Positions 35,505 through 44,869 of a stretch of 64,000 bases of DNA are shown one piece after another. The position numbers were made by a program, and so were the translations under genes. The DNA comes from Phocaeicola_A sp036804505. Its GTDB lineage: Bacteria; Bacteroidota; Bacteroidia; Bacteroidales; Bacteroidaceae. Below the pieces are notes generated by a model, which saw nothing but the letters and a program-made list of their open reading frames with translations, was not told the DNA's origin and made no database searches. The stretch is from the NCBI GenBank assembly GCA_036804505.1, contig DAIRSI010000009.1, forward strand, positions 61,437-125,436. The letters run 5' to 3'. Each line of letters opens with the position of its first letter. The first letter of the stretch is position 1.

Positions 35505-36374
35505 ATGGATCTTAATGAGTTTGTCAAGGACAAGGCCGGCTGTTATTCGATGGAAGCGGGAGTTGCCGTGTGGGAAGTAAAGAACAATGAATTTCTCCGC
35601 AACATCGCCATGCCGGAAGTTCATATTCAGCTCTTCATTATGAGGGGGAGTATGAGGGTAGTCATCAATAATCAGAAAGTGGTTCTGAGAAGTGACAGTC
35701 TGACTGACGTCTTGCGCAACAAGATGTCGGTATCCGATGCTTCAGAAGATATTTCGGCAGTGTTCATCTTCAGCAGTGAAGCATTCGTTACCCGCCTCAT
35801 GCAGGACAAGCCTCCGTTCCCCGTAGAATACATTATGCAGGTTATGGAACAACCTGTGTTTCTGCTCACTTCCAGTCAGTCGGTCATCGTTCGCGAGAGG
35901 CTGGAACTTGTGCTCAGCGTATTCAGGAATACACGGCATCACCATCAGTTTGAGTTGCTGAAGTGTTCCTTGTGGATGCTCTATCTGGAGATGTCGAACA
36001 TCTTCTTGTGTCAGAATGACGAAGTGGAAGCTTCTTCCGAAACCGACCGCAAGCGATGGCTGTTCATGAGGTTTGTCAAGCTGCTGCCCATAAGCATAAA
36101 GAAAGAACGCAGCATCGGATTCTATGCTTCGGCACTGTGTGTGTCTTGCCAATATCTTGAACGTGTGGTGAAACTGATTTCGGGGCAGACCGCCTGCCAG
36201 TGGATACAGCGCTCGCTTATTGGTGAAGTGAATCATCAGCTGAAAAAAACCGATAACTCCATCAAACAGTTGGCCAATGAATTCGGATTTCCCGATCAGG
36301 CCACCTTTACCAAATATTACAAGCGAAACACTGGCATGACTCCCACTGAATATCGCGAAAACGACAAGGTATAA
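35505..36374 (+). CDS. AraC-family regulator of the first RND operon
   Basis: About 289 residues from the ATG at 35505; the earlier ATG at 35472 lies before a TACCTTTA -7-like box (35476-35483). The N-terminal part is a cupin-like AraC sensing domain with no clear ligand motif. The C-terminal part has a double helix-turn-helix (IGEVNHQLKKTDNSIKQLANEFGFPDQATFTKYYKRNTGMTP is its second helix-turn-helix, about 245-285). It diverges from the efflux operon and probably controls it through the intervening 17-bp repeats, likely as a drug-responsive activator. Confidence 0.9.
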   Translation: MDLNEFVKDKAGCYSMEAGVAVWEVKNNEFLRNIAMPEVHIQLFIMRGSMRVVINNQKVVLRSDSLTDVLRNKMSVSDASEDISAVFIFSSEAFVTRLMQDKPPFPVEYIMQVMEQPVFLLTSSQSVIVRERLELVLSVFRNTRHHHQFELLKCSLWMLYLEMSNIFLCQNDEVEASSETDRKRWLFMRFVKLLPISIKKERSIGFYASALCVSCQYLERVVKLISGQTACQWIQRSLIGEVNHQLKKTDNSIKQLANEFGFPDQATFTKYYKRNTGMTPTEYRENDKV

Positions 36375-36379
36375 ACGAG

Positions 36380-36425
36380 CTGCCGTCTCTTCTCATCTTA
36401 CTGGGGAAGGGACGGCAGTTTTTTT
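36380..36425 (+). terminator. Intrinsic terminator of the AraC gene
   Basis: A stem with 13-nt arms (36380-36392 and 36406-36418) has one mismatch and is followed by seven T (36419-36425). It lies 6 nt after the AraC stop. Confidence 0.88.
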
Positions 36426-36439
36426 CCACTCTATAACTG

Positions 36440-36509
36440 TAGCACATTTTTCCGGAACGGCAAACTTTGCAGATACTTATTCCGAAACATTTTCTACCTG
36501 TTTCGGTTC
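36440..36509. repeat. 70-bp direct repeat, copy B (duplicate of a gene end and promoter)
   Basis: Identical at 65 of 70 positions to 37070-37139, exactly 630 bp away. On the minus strand it encodes a truncated copy of the DUF5107 protein's tail (EPKQVENVSE then stop), followed by the promoter-like TTTG-N19-TACAGTTA, whose -7 box is damaged. The DUF2442 stop codon overlaps its outer edge. Confidence 0.8.
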
Positions 36510-36762
36510 AGACAGTGCATGCCTCACCTTGTTCGTAGAGAAATTCCGGAGCAATGTCCGTTGCACCGTTGTTCCAGGTGAGGGTCCACCCGTCGAGTTT
36601 GAAGTTACGGAAAACGTTCAGATCCTTGATGGTGCCAAACAGTTTTTCTTTTGAACCGCTCAGGGTGGCGAAATCGAAAGTCTTTTTCACTCCGTCGTTG
36701 AACGTGAGCATCATCTTGTAGCCGTTCAGATATTTTGCATCTGTAATCCAAATCAGTTTCAT
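36508..36762 (-). CDS. DUF2442 protein
   Basis: About 84 residues from the ATG at 36762, which has a strong Shine-Dalgarno AGGAGG (36773-36778) 10 nt upstream; this is unusual for Bacteroides and decides the start over the longer frame. The sequence (WITDAKYLNGYKMMLTFNDGVKKTFDF) is a typical DUF2442 fold. The family is commonly paired with DUF4160, as here. A toxin-antitoxin role has been suggested by the pairing, but I know of no proof. Its stop lies on the junction with repeat B. Confidence 0.8.
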   Translation of the reverse strand: MKLIWITDAKYLNGYKMMLTFNDGVKKTFDFATLSGSKEKLFGTIKDLNVFRNFKLDGWTLTWNNGATDIAPEFLYEQGEACTV

Positions 36763-36776
36763 AGTTTCGGTTCCTC

Positions 36777-37034
36777 CTATTTTAATGGTTCGATAGATTT
36801 CAAGATTTCTTCGTTTTCCATACGCCTCCAATTATCCATCAGTTCATCTTTATGTAGGTCTATCCATTCAAATATCATGTTCAGTGCTCTGCGCGGAAGG
36901 GTCCCGGTTACCACACCGTCTTCCAAAGTAATCAGAGCACGGTAGTCTCCGTATCTCACGTGGATATGGGGCGGGTTATGATCTTCATAGAACATGGTGA
37001 CAATGATTCCGTAGAACCTACAAATTTCGGGCAT
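36777..37034 (-). CDS. DUF4160 protein
   Basis: 85 residues with the DUF4160 signature around MFYEDHNPPHIHVRYGDYRALITL, then IFEWIDLHKDELMDNW. It is the first gene of a two-gene unit, and its 3' end overlaps the ribosome-binding site of the DUF2442 gene, so the two are coupled. Transcription would start from the promoter in repeat C (TATATTTG at 37064-37071, ending 30 nt before the ATG). Function unknown. Confidence 0.82.
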   Translation of the reverse strand: MPEICRFYGIIVTMFYEDHNPPHIHVRYGDYRALITLEDGVVTGTLPRRALNMIFEWIDLHKDELMDNWRRMENEEILKSIEPLK

Positions 37035-37063
37035 ATTATTTTTGTTTTAATTGTTTATATTTA

Positions 37064-37139
37064 CAAATATAGCACTTTTTTCCGGAACGGCAAACTTTGC
37101 GGATGCTTATTCCGAAACATTTTCAACCCGTTTCGGTTC
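37064..37139. repeat. 70-bp direct repeat, copy C, with a consensus promoter
   Basis: The repeat is 37070-37139. On the minus strand it spans the end of the DUF5107-TPR coding region and then TTTG (37091-37094)-N19-TATATTTG (37064-37071), a perfect promoter for the DUF4160/DUF2442 pair. Copy B lies 630 bp away on the far side of the pair. Confidence 0.8.
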
Positions 37140-40100
37140 CTCCTGTTTCGATGCGTCGAAATCTTTCATCTCCGTCAGTGTAACGAGTGCCCGGATGCCT
37201 TGGTGGTTGATGTCCATTTTGGCCACCTGTTCCAGCAGAATGCCGGCTTCGTCCATGCGGCCGAGACCCAGCAGACCTAGGGTGCGCAGGTAGTAGCAGT
37301 GGATGAGGTTGCGGTGCGTGAGGTCATCTTCCCAGATGAGCATGTCGGGCAAGGACACGGCAAAGTAGTCCATCTTCACCTTGTCCTCCAGATGGTGCGT
37401 GCCGTAGAGGAGCAGGTTGCGGAAGCAGAGTTCGGCCTTTTCCTCGTGGCCCAGACGGCGTTGTGCCAGTCCTTGATAGAAGATTTTGTCCGGTTTCTGG
37501 TCGTTGTAGAACATGGCGGAGGAGGGCTCCGTGCTTCCTTTCGTGGCTTCCGTCCATGCCTGCAGGGCTTCTTCCGAGCGTCCCAGGGCCGAGTGGCAGC
37601 ATCCGATGAGATAGTAGAAATCGTTCTCTCGCGTGCCGTAGAGGCGGCCTTCGCCCAAGTGTTCGGGATATTCCAGGCACTCGCCCAGCAGTGTGAGCGC
37701 CTCTTCGTACCGGCCTTCGTTCATGCGCTGTTTGGCCAGTTCCGAACGCGCCGTCTGATACTGTGCAATCACCTTGCCTTCGCCGCCCTCCCAAGGGTGG
37801 AAGGTACGTGCGTCGATTTTCTGTATGGCCTCTTCGTAGCGGCCCATCTGGTTGAGCAGAGTCACTTCCTCCAGGTAGAGGTCGTCGCGTTCGGCGATGA
37901 GTTCGGGATATTTCTGCAGCTGCTTCAGCCTTCGGGGGTGCGGGCTCTGCAAGCGTTTGGCGAGCTGGTCCAGTTCCATGAACATGCGTGCGTCGGTGGT
38001 GTCCAGACTGAAGGCTTCTTCCATACATTTCATGGCTTTGACCTCGTAACCCTCGTTTTTGTTGAAGAAATACAGTGCCATGTTTCTCCATACGGTGGGG
38101 AACTCGTCGTTGAATCTCATGAACAGGCGCCATGCCTTGTAGGCTTTGTCATATTGCCGCTTGTCGTACCACAGATTGCCCAGATAGTACTGCGAAGTCA
38201 TCTTGCTGTAGATGGAATATTCGCAGGAGAGCACTTCCACGTCTATCAGACGGTTGGGGAATTCTCCTTCCGGAACTATCTTGCAGGCTTTTCTGTAGGG
38301 GCCCACGCCTTTTGTCTTCCCAATCTTTATTTCGCACCAGCTCTGGTAGAACCATGTCATCGCGTTGGGCGGCGTCTGTGCGGCAGCCGTTTCCAGCAGC
38401 TTCACCGCATCCGTGTAGAGTCCGGCGGCGGCATAGTCCAGTGCCACCTCGTGGTAGTTGTTGGGTTCGCCGCGCATGAGCTGCGTGAAGGCTTTCAGGT
38501 CCTCGTCCTTCTTGCCGATGAGATACTTCTCCCACCGGCAGCCGAAGTTGAAACGGTCCTTCGCGAGCGATTCCTCAATCAGGCAGAGAGCTTTCTGTTT
38601 CTGTCCGGTCAAGCGCAGCAGCACCGTCTTCAGATGGCGTGCCTGGTGGTTGCTTGCGTTGCGGGCGAGCGCGTGCTCCACCTCGTCCATGGCATCGTCC
38701 AGCCTACCTTGCCTGGTCGATATCTGTGCACAGGCCAGATAGCCGGCATCCTGCCAGGCCCCGTTCCAGCACGATTTGTAGAAGCAGTCGTAGGCCTCGT
38801 CAAATTTATTCTGATACTTCAGGCACACGCCCAGATTGAAGAATGCTTCGCCGTCATACGGGTTCGGATTTCTCTCCGTGAGTCTTTCGATGGCGGTGCG
38901 GAAGTAAGGCTCAGCCTCCTCGAAGCAGGCGTGGCGCAGGAGCCACAGCCCCATGGCGTTGTTGCAGCGGGCATCCTTCGGGTCGCGCCGCAATCCTTCG
39001 CGGTAATAGTCGCGCGGATCGTAGGTGGCATGGCGGTATTGCTCCAGATGCAGCCCCGTGAGATACAGCTCCTCCACGGTTTCTATCTCCTCCGGGAGTT
39101 TGGCAGGCTGAGCCGCCTTGGGCAAAGTCTTTTCCTTCTTGGGTTCCGGGCTCCACTCCAGCAGCACTTTCTTGCCCGCAAGCAGTTGCACCGTCACGTT
39201 GGCAAAATCATCGAATCTAACCGGAATGTTCTTTTCGAAGATGTCTTCCGGCGAAACGGTCATCTCCATACTTTTACGGTCTGTGGGGTCTCCGGATTTA
39301 TTGCCATTCGGGTAGCTTTCCACTACGATGGTCAGCTTTTGCTTCGAAGTGGCGAACACCTTCACGTTCACACCGCCTTCCGCAGGCTCCACGTTCAGCA
39401 GTAAATCCTTGCTGGCGTTCTTCACCACGCCCAGCTCGCGGTAGGGCAGGAAGTATTGTTTGAAACTCTTCTCCTCATAGGGTTGCAGCCAGGAAAAATC
39501 CGGCTGGTTGTCGGTATAGACGCCCGCCATCAGTTCGATGTAAGGCCCGTCGTGGTCCGTGAGATTGCGGTCCCAGGCGCGGCCGAAATCGCCGTTGCCC
39601 CAGGTCCACTGCTTCTTTCCGGGCGATACGTGGTGGTTTGCCACATGCAGCACTCCTGCCTTCGTGTCGTTCTCATATCCACCCACGAAGTTGTACTTGG
39701 ACTGGATAGCCATGTACGAGGTAGGCACCGGAATGTTCTTGTAGTTCGAGATGTCCACCCCGGCAGAGTAATCCACTTTGTAGTATGTTCCCGTGGCGAT
39801 GGGGAAGGTGGATACATCGCGCTTACCATGGTCGAACACTGCGTTCACATCGGGTGGAAACACACTCTGATAGTAGTCGTTCACCGCCACAGCGGGGTTT
39901 GCCCACCACAGGAAAGTCTGCGGCAGTTCGGTGCGGTTGTACACCTTGCCCTTGATTTCCAGATACGCCTTGCCCGGGTATAGCGTGTAGCCGGCCATGC
40001 CCTTCTGATGGAACATGCGCTCCATTTCGCTCACCCACACCGTCACGCTCCCGTCCGGGAACTCCTCGATGGTGCAGTCCACCGGCAGAAATGTGCTCGG

Positions 40101-40466
40101 CCGGTGGTGTTGCGGCCAGTTTATCTCTATTCCGCCCGAAATCCACGGTCCTGTGAGTCCCACCAGTGCCGGCTTAATCACGTGGTTGTAATAGATGAAG
40201 TAGCGTTTCTTGATTTTGTCATACGCCATCTGCACCCTTCCGCCCAGCTCGGGCAGAATCATCACTTTGATATATTCGTTCTCCAGATACACGGCGTCAT
40301 ACGTCTTGTCCGTCTTTGTATCCGAAATTTTCTCAATCACCTGATATGGATACACCACTCCGCTGCTACCCTGATAGACACGTTTCTCCAGAAACATCGG
40401 AGCTTTCTCCGGCTTACCAATCTCGTAGGTGGGAATCACCACCTTCTCTTTCCATGCTTTTACCAT
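37107..40466 (-). CDS. DUF5107 domain plus TPR-repeat protein
   Basis: 1119 residues with no signal peptide, so probably cytoplasmic. Residues about 20-330 form a DUF5107 domain, a beta-rich fold related to galactose-mutarotase-like sugar-binding proteins (VMILPELGGRVQMAYDK, WISGGIEINWPQHHRP, ETYDNQPDFSW-like region). From about 480 to 1100 a long series of TPR repeats follows, for example PYDGEAFFNLGVCLKYQNKFDEA. The role is unknown; in Bacteroides it recurs next to sugar transporters and GH2 enzymes, so a sensing or handling role for imported sugar is reasonable. It is the third gene of the operon, 28 nt after the permease. Confidence 0.82.
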   Translation of the reverse strand: MVKAWKEKVVIPTYEIGKPEKAPMFLEKRVYQGSSGVVYPYQVIEKISDTKTDKTYDAVYLENEYIKVMILPELGGRVQMAYDKIKKRYFIYYNHVIKPALVGLTGPWISGGIEINWPQHHRPSTFLPVDCTIEEFPDGSVTVWVSEMERMFHQKGMAGYTLYPGKAYLEIKGKVYNRTELPQTFLWWANPAVAVNDYYQSVFPPDVNAVFDHGKRDVSTFPIATGTYYKVDYSAGVDISNYKNIPVPTSYMAIQSKYNFVGGYENDTKAGVLHVANHHVSPGKKQWTWGNGDFGRAWDRNLTDHDGPYIELMAGVYTDNQPDFSWLQPYEEKSFKQYFLPYRELGVVKNASKDLLLNVEPAEGGVNVKVFATSKQKLTIVVESYPNGNKSGDPTDRKSMEMTVSPEDIFEKNIPVRFDDFANVTVQLLAGKKVLLEWSPEPKKEKTLPKAAQPAKLPEEIETVEELYLTGLHLEQYRHATYDPRDYYREGLRRDPKDARCNNAMGLWLLRHACFEEAEPYFRTAIERLTERNPNPYDGEAFFNLGVCLKYQNKFDEAYDCFYKSCWNGAWQDAGYLACAQISTRQGRLDDAMDEVEHALARNASNHQARHLKTVLLRLTGQKQKALCLIEESLAKDRFNFGCRWEKYLIGKKDEDLKAFTQLMRGEPNNYHEVALDYAAAGLYTDAVKLLETAAAQTPPNAMTWFYQSWCEIKIGKTKGVGPYRKACKIVPEGEFPNRLIDVEVLSCEYSIYSKMTSQYYLGNLWYDKRQYDKAYKAWRLFMRFNDEFPTVWRNMALYFFNKNEGYEVKAMKCMEEAFSLDTTDARMFMELDQLAKRLQSPHPRRLKQLQKYPELIAERDDLYLEEVTLLNQMGRYEEAIQKIDARTFHPWEGGEGKVIAQYQTARSELAKQRMNEGRYEEALTLLGECLEYPEHLGEGRLYGTRENDFYYLIGCCHSALGRSEEALQAWTEATKGSTEPSSAMFYNDQKPDKIFYQGLAQRRLGHEEKAELCFRNLLLYGTHHLEDKVKMDYFAVSLPDMLIWEDDLTHRNLIHCYYLRTLGLLGLGRMDEAGILLEQVAKMDINHQGIRALVTLTEMKDFDASKQEEPKRVENVSE

Positions 40467-40494
40467 TATATAATTGTGAGTATTATTATTTGAA

Positions 40495-41928
40495 TCATTC
40501 TTTCACCAATTGTTTTTCAAGCTCCTCCAGAGATTTCCCTTTCGTCTCAGGCAGGCGGCGCAGGAAGAACACGAATCCGCAGATGCAGATGCCGCCGTAA
40601 ATCCAGAACGTGCCGCTGCTGCTCAGTGCCTTGTTCAGCAAAGGGAACGTGTAGGTGAGCACGAAACACGCTGCCCACAAGGCAAACGTGCCCACTGCCA
40701 TGGCCACGCCACGCACCCGGTTGGGGAATATCTCCGAAAGCAGCACCCAGGTCACCGGTCCGAGCGACATGGCATAGCAGGCGATGGCCAGCACCACCAG
40801 CACCACCATGAGTATTCCGCTCATGTGCAGGAAGTAGCATGTTCCCAGAATGATGTAGATGCCTGCCAGTCCGCCGGCGCCGAGCATCATGAGTGCGCGC
40901 CGCCCGAAGCGGTCCACCGTGAAAATGGCTATGAAGGTGAAAATCACGTTCACCACGCCCGTCACGACAATATTGAACAGCACATCATCCAGCGTGAATC
41001 CAGCCGACTGGAATATCTCTTGTGCATAGTTGAAAATCACATTCGTTCCGCACCATTGCTGGAACACCGCCACCACCAGTCCGATGATGAGCACCTTCCG
41101 GTACGGGTGGCTGAAGAGCAGTTTCAGTCCGCCTTCGGCAGGCTGCACGGCTGCAGCCTCCCCCGCATTGCCCGAATTTCCGTCAGCTGCTGCAGCCTGT
41201 GCCGCCTCGATATTATCCAGCTCTTCCGCAGCATAAGCCTCGCCGCCAATTCTTATCAGCACCTTTTCGGCTTTCTTTTTATCGCCTTTTGTAGCCAGCC
41301 AGCGCGGACTTTCTGGCAGGAACAGAGCCAGCAGCAGGAAGAGTGCGGCAGGAAATGCCGCAGCCCAGAACATCCACCGCCATCCCATCTGTCCGTTCCA
41401 GGAAGCGAGAATCTCCGCCGGACCAAATCCGGCAGGCACCGGCTCGGCAATGAGCCAGTTCACAATCTGCGCTCCCAGAATGCCGAACACGATGGTGAGT
41501 TGGTTCAGCGAAACCAGTCGGCCGCGCACATGGGCAGGCGCCACCTCGGCAATGTACATCGGCGAGAGGTTGGATGCCACTCCGATGCCGATGCCGCCGA
41601 AGAACCGTGCTACCAGAAATCCGGCAAACGATGAAACTTCCCCCGTGGCATAAGCCGAAAGCAGGAAGATGGCCGCTGCAATAATCAGCAGCAGCTTGCG
41701 TCCGAACTTGTCGGACATGGCGCCCGAAAGTGTGGCACCCAGCAGACAGCCCAGCAGCGAAACGCTCATGGCGAGTCCCTGCAGGGCGGGAGAGTCTGCT
41801 ATGTGGAAAAACTCTTCATAGAAAGGCTTTGCCCCTCCGATGACCACCCAGTCGTAACCAAAGAGCAGACCGCCCATGGCCGACGAAAGGCAGATGAAGT
41901 AAACGAATGCTTTGTTATATTCTCTCAT
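40495..41928 (-). CDS. Sugar-porter family MFS permease (XylE/GLUT-like)
   Basis: 477 residues with twelve transmembrane helices. Sugar-porter signatures are all present: GGLLFGYDWVVIGGA near the N terminus, DKFGRK between TM2 and TM3, PESPRWL after TM6, DRFGRR between TM8 and TM9, and a final PETKGKSLEELE. It is a proton-coupled or facilitative monosaccharide importer of the inner membrane; the sugar is not identifiable. It follows the GH2 gene by 46 nt and would import the monosaccharide that enzyme releases. Confidence 0.93.
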   Translation of the reverse strand: MREYNKAFVYFICLSSAMGGLLFGYDWVVIGGAKPFYEEFFHIADSPALQGLAMSVSLLGCLLGATLSGAMSDKFGRKLLLIIAAAIFLLSAYATGEVSSFAGFLVARFFGGIGIGVASNLSPMYIAEVAPAHVRGRLVSLNQLTIVFGILGAQIVNWLIAEPVPAGFGPAEILASWNGQMGWRWMFWAAAFPAALFLLLALFLPESPRWLATKGDKKKAEKVLIRIGGEAYAAEELDNIEAAQAAAADGNSGNAGEAAAVQPAEGGLKLLFSHPYRKVLIIGLVVAVFQQWCGTNVIFNYAQEIFQSAGFTLDDVLFNIVVTGVVNVIFTFIAIFTVDRFGRRALMMLGAGGLAGIYIILGTCYFLHMSGILMVVLVVLAIACYAMSLGPVTWVLLSEIFPNRVRGVAMAVGTFALWAACFVLTYTFPLLNKALSSSGTFWIYGGICICGFVFFLRRLPETKGKSLEELEKQLVKE

Positions 41929-41974
41929 GATTCAGATTAATTTTCTTTCTGTTCGATGTTTCGAACCGTATTTT

Positions 41975-44740
41975 TTATTTTTCAATCAGAGCCTTTATCA
42001 GTTGCGGATTGATTTCGGTGGCAGGGCGGAACTTGTCCGAAGCCATGTATTCCAGAATGCTTTGCTTGAGCTGGGCTGCAGCCGGACGCTTGTCCAGATT
42101 GTTGGTCAGGTCGATGCTGCAAACCATCAGTTTGCCTTTGCCCGCTTTCGTTTCGAAGAGCAGACCCAGCTTGCGGTTGGTCACCCAGTCGTCAATCACT
42201 TGCACTTCGGGCAGGAAATCTTTCGGCATGTCGTCCAGAATCATGGCATCGCTTGCGCTCATGATGTCCCACCACTGGTAGTCGCTGTAACCCATGTTCG
42301 GGAAGCCGGCCAGGACCGGAGCCTTCGGGTCGCAGAGGATGCCCAGCGTGTGAGGCGGTTGCTTGTCGGTCCAGGCCGTGTTCCAGAAGATGCTGGAGAA
42401 GCCCACTGCCACATTGCTTCCCTTTTCGGGCAACACTTTGCCGCGGGTGAGCAGAAGCACGTTTTCGCCTTTCTGCAGACGTTTGTCAACTTCGGCATTC
42501 CATTGGTCTGTGATAAACGGCAGCTTCACTGTCTTTTTCACAGGAGGATACACCCAGATGTTCCACTGGTTGTGATACTGCGTGCCTTTCACGTACACTT
42601 CCACCTTGAGCTGGGTAGGCTCGGCAATGGAGCTGCAGTCATATTGGATGGCTCCTGCCGGGATGCAGTTGCCCACGGCGCAATCCTGTTGCACTTCTCC
42701 TTGTGCGAGTTTTTTTCTCTCATCGCTGATGCTCCATGCAATGCGGGCGCCCTTCAGCGTGCCTCCGCTGTAATTGGCAATCTCTACCGGTGCATTGATT
42801 GTTTCGTTGTTCAGCCAAACCATTTTCGGAAATCTCACCAAGGGAACCACTGAGTTGCAGAACTCACGGAATTCATTGCCATGCACGTAGCCCTTGCTTT
42901 CCCAAAATGCATTGAGAACACCTACCAGAGCTGTGCCCTGTCCCGGGAAATCTTCCAGTCCCAGCAGTTGGAATCCGCCGAATTCTTTGGTGCGCAAGGC
43001 AGCTTCAATGTCGGCTTTGTAGCAGAGGGTCTGCAGCCGTCCCGAAGCGTACAGGAACTTCTCGTCCAGCGCGCCCATACCTTTTGCATTCAGTCCGTCG
43101 CGGAATATTTCGAAGTTCTTGGCTTTCAGAAATCCGGTATATTTGTCTATTTCCTTGAAGTCGGGATATGCGCACCATTGTCCTATCTCGTGGCTCACGG
43201 TAGGCATGTCCTTTACGATGAGCTTGTCCCAGTCGTACATGCTGTTCGGTGTCTGCGCATTGATGATGCTCTTCAATCCTTCGCCCCAACGCTGGATGCG
43301 TGCTTTTGATGAACTTTCATAATCGGCATTTGCCAGGTAGGGCCATCCGGATGCTCCTGTATATACCCGGCGGGTGTCTTTTGATTTCCAATAACCTACA
43401 AATTCTGACAGATATTTCTTGTAGTCCTTTCCATTGGGTTCGTTGCCGTAAGCCATCATGCAGAAAGAGGGATGATTTCCGTATTCTTTGACTATTCTCT
43501 CGCTTTCCTCGTAAAACCATTTGTCCTGAGAATGTCCGTCACCGATGTTTGCCCATCCTGCACATTCCACCAGCAGATAAACACCTGCCTTGTCAGCCTC
43601 TTCGAAAGCCACTTCGGGAGGGCACCAGGAATGGAAGCGCACGTGGTTCAGTCCGTAGTCCTTGCATGCCTTGTATATTTTTGCCCAGTAGGAAGCATCC
43701 ATGGAAGGATAGCCAGTGAGTGGAAATTCGCAACAGTTCAGTGTTCCTCTCAGGAAAACCGGTGTGCCGTTTATTTCAAAATGAGTGCCTTTGGCTTTGA
43801 ATTCCCTCAATCCGAAATCGAAGCTCTTCACGTCTTCGCTCCCATTGCAGGATACTACCAGACGATAGACTGTCGGATTGTATTCCGACCACAGCTGTGC
43901 TTCTTCGCCCAAAGCCAGGTCAACATCGGCATTCTTTTGTCCTTTGGCAATCTTCAAGGTGACGGCCGAGCCGATTGTATTTCCCTCCAAATCTTTTACC
44001 TGAAGGAAAACCGTGAAATTTTGCTTTGCCGCATCCGGGAAAGTGATGTTGGCCTTGATGCTTTTGTTCTGTATATTCGGAGTAATGACCACATGATCAA
44101 TATAATTTTTTTCTATCTGAATCCTACCGATGAAGCCGTTCCAGTTGGTCTGTGTGTGGTCCGAAACACTATGTGCATTCCGGCCTACATCTACCAGCAT
44201 TCGGTTGTCTATGCGGATGGTCAAGGTATGCTTTCCTGCTTTGAGTTCCGGCAAGACATAACGGTGAGGTACGGAAAGTGAATTCTCTTGGCCGATTTCC
44301 ATGCCGTCCACAAATACTGTGGAACCCCAGTGCACGCGTTCCAATTCCAGTTCCATGTTTCCATTTCCTTTGGCCGGTACATCGAAATCATGCTGATACC
44401 ACGCAACGCCTATGTAATGCTTGTTCGGATTCAGCCAGCAGGGGACCTTTATGTTTCCTTTTTCTCTGTATTTTGCATATTGGGGAGCCGTATTCCAACT
44501 GTTGTCTTTGACTTCTCCTGTCCATTGTGTTTTTGTGTCAATGTCATTTCCGTAATTTTGATTTTGCAGGGACCCCGGCATTTGTATTTTGTCCTGAAGG
44601 GCGGTGCTTTGCCATTTCTGTTGCAATCCTATGTCGTTGGGATCTATAGCAAACCTCCATGTTCCTTGCAGGGAAATGGGTTTTGCACTTACAGCAAGTG
44701 TTGTAACAAACAGAATTAAAAAGAGTATTTTTGTCTTCAT
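41975..44740 (-). CDS. GH2-family glycoside hydrolase
   Basis: 921 residues with a signal peptide (cleavage near LAVSA, about 18). N-terminal jelly-roll sugar-binding domain (about 20-215), an immunoglobulin-like domain, then a TIM barrel: RGTLNCCEFPLTGYP, HVRFHSWCPPE, acid/base E434 in YGNEPNG and nucleophile E518 in VSHEIGQW. These match GH2 retaining enzymes; activity could be beta-galactosidase, beta-glucuronidase or another. No lipobox, so periplasmic. First gene of the GH2-permease-DUF5107 operon, divergent from an AraC regulator. Confidence 0.88.
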   Translation of the reverse strand: MKTKILFLILFVTTLAVSAKPISLQGTWRFAIDPNDIGLQQKWQSTALQDKIQMPGSLQNQNYGNDIDTKTQWTGEVKDNSWNTAPQYAKYREKGNIKVPCWLNPNKHYIGVAWYQHDFDVPAKGNGNMELELERVHWGSTVFVDGMEIGQENSLSVPHRYVLPELKAGKHTLTIRIDNRMLVDVGRNAHSVSDHTQTNWNGFIGRIQIEKNYIDHVVITPNIQNKSIKANITFPDAAKQNFTVFLQVKDLEGNTIGSAVTLKIAKGQKNADVDLALGEEAQLWSEYNPTVYRLVVSCNGSEDVKSFDFGLREFKAKGTHFEINGTPVFLRGTLNCCEFPLTGYPSMDASYWAKIYKACKDYGLNHVRFHSWCPPEVAFEEADKAGVYLLVECAGWANIGDGHSQDKWFYEESERIVKEYGNHPSFCMMAYGNEPNGKDYKKYLSEFVGYWKSKDTRRVYTGASGWPYLANADYESSSKARIQRWGEGLKSIINAQTPNSMYDWDKLIVKDMPTVSHEIGQWCAYPDFKEIDKYTGFLKAKNFEIFRDGLNAKGMGALDEKFLYASGRLQTLCYKADIEAALRTKEFGGFQLLGLEDFPGQGTALVGVLNAFWESKGYVHGNEFREFCNSVVPLVRFPKMVWLNNETINAPVEIANYSGGTLKGARIAWSISDERKKLAQGEVQQDCAVGNCIPAGAIQYDCSSIAEPTQLKVEVYVKGTQYHNQWNIWVYPPVKKTVKLPFITDQWNAEVDKRLQKGENVLLLTRGKVLPEKGSNVAVGFSSIFWNTAWTDKQPPHTLGILCDPKAPVLAGFPNMGYSDYQWWDIMSASDAMILDDMPKDFLPEVQVIDDWVTNRKLGLLFETKAGKGKLMVCSIDLTNNLDKRPAAAQLKQSILEYMASDKFRPATEINPQLIKALIEK

Positions 44741-44843
44741 AAAGTATGGATTAAAAAATTATGTTGCAAATTACGCGATTAGCGAAATATGAAACAATAG
44801 ACAAAATTAAATTAAAGATGGATTATTTTCCGTTCCTTTTGTG

Positions 44844-44851
44844 TATTTTTG
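44844..44851 (+). promoter_or_regulatory. -7 box for the AraC gene at 44870
   Basis: TATTTTTG, a perfect -7 match, 18 nt before the ATG. The rest of the 129-bp divergent region is AT-rich; I see no clear repeat acting as an operator. Confidence 0.55.
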
Positions 44852-44869
44852 TAAAAACAAATTTGACGT

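Noticed and set aside
37299..39404. A 701-codon plus-strand open frame
   Set aside because: It lies wholly antisense to the DUF5107-TPR gene, whose TPR repeats and coherent operon position support it; the antisense translation shows no domain and no start region.
40510..41634. A 374-codon plus-strand open frame
   Set aside because: Antisense to the sugar-porter gene, which has all family motifs; the antisense product is His- and Glu-rich low-complexity sequence.
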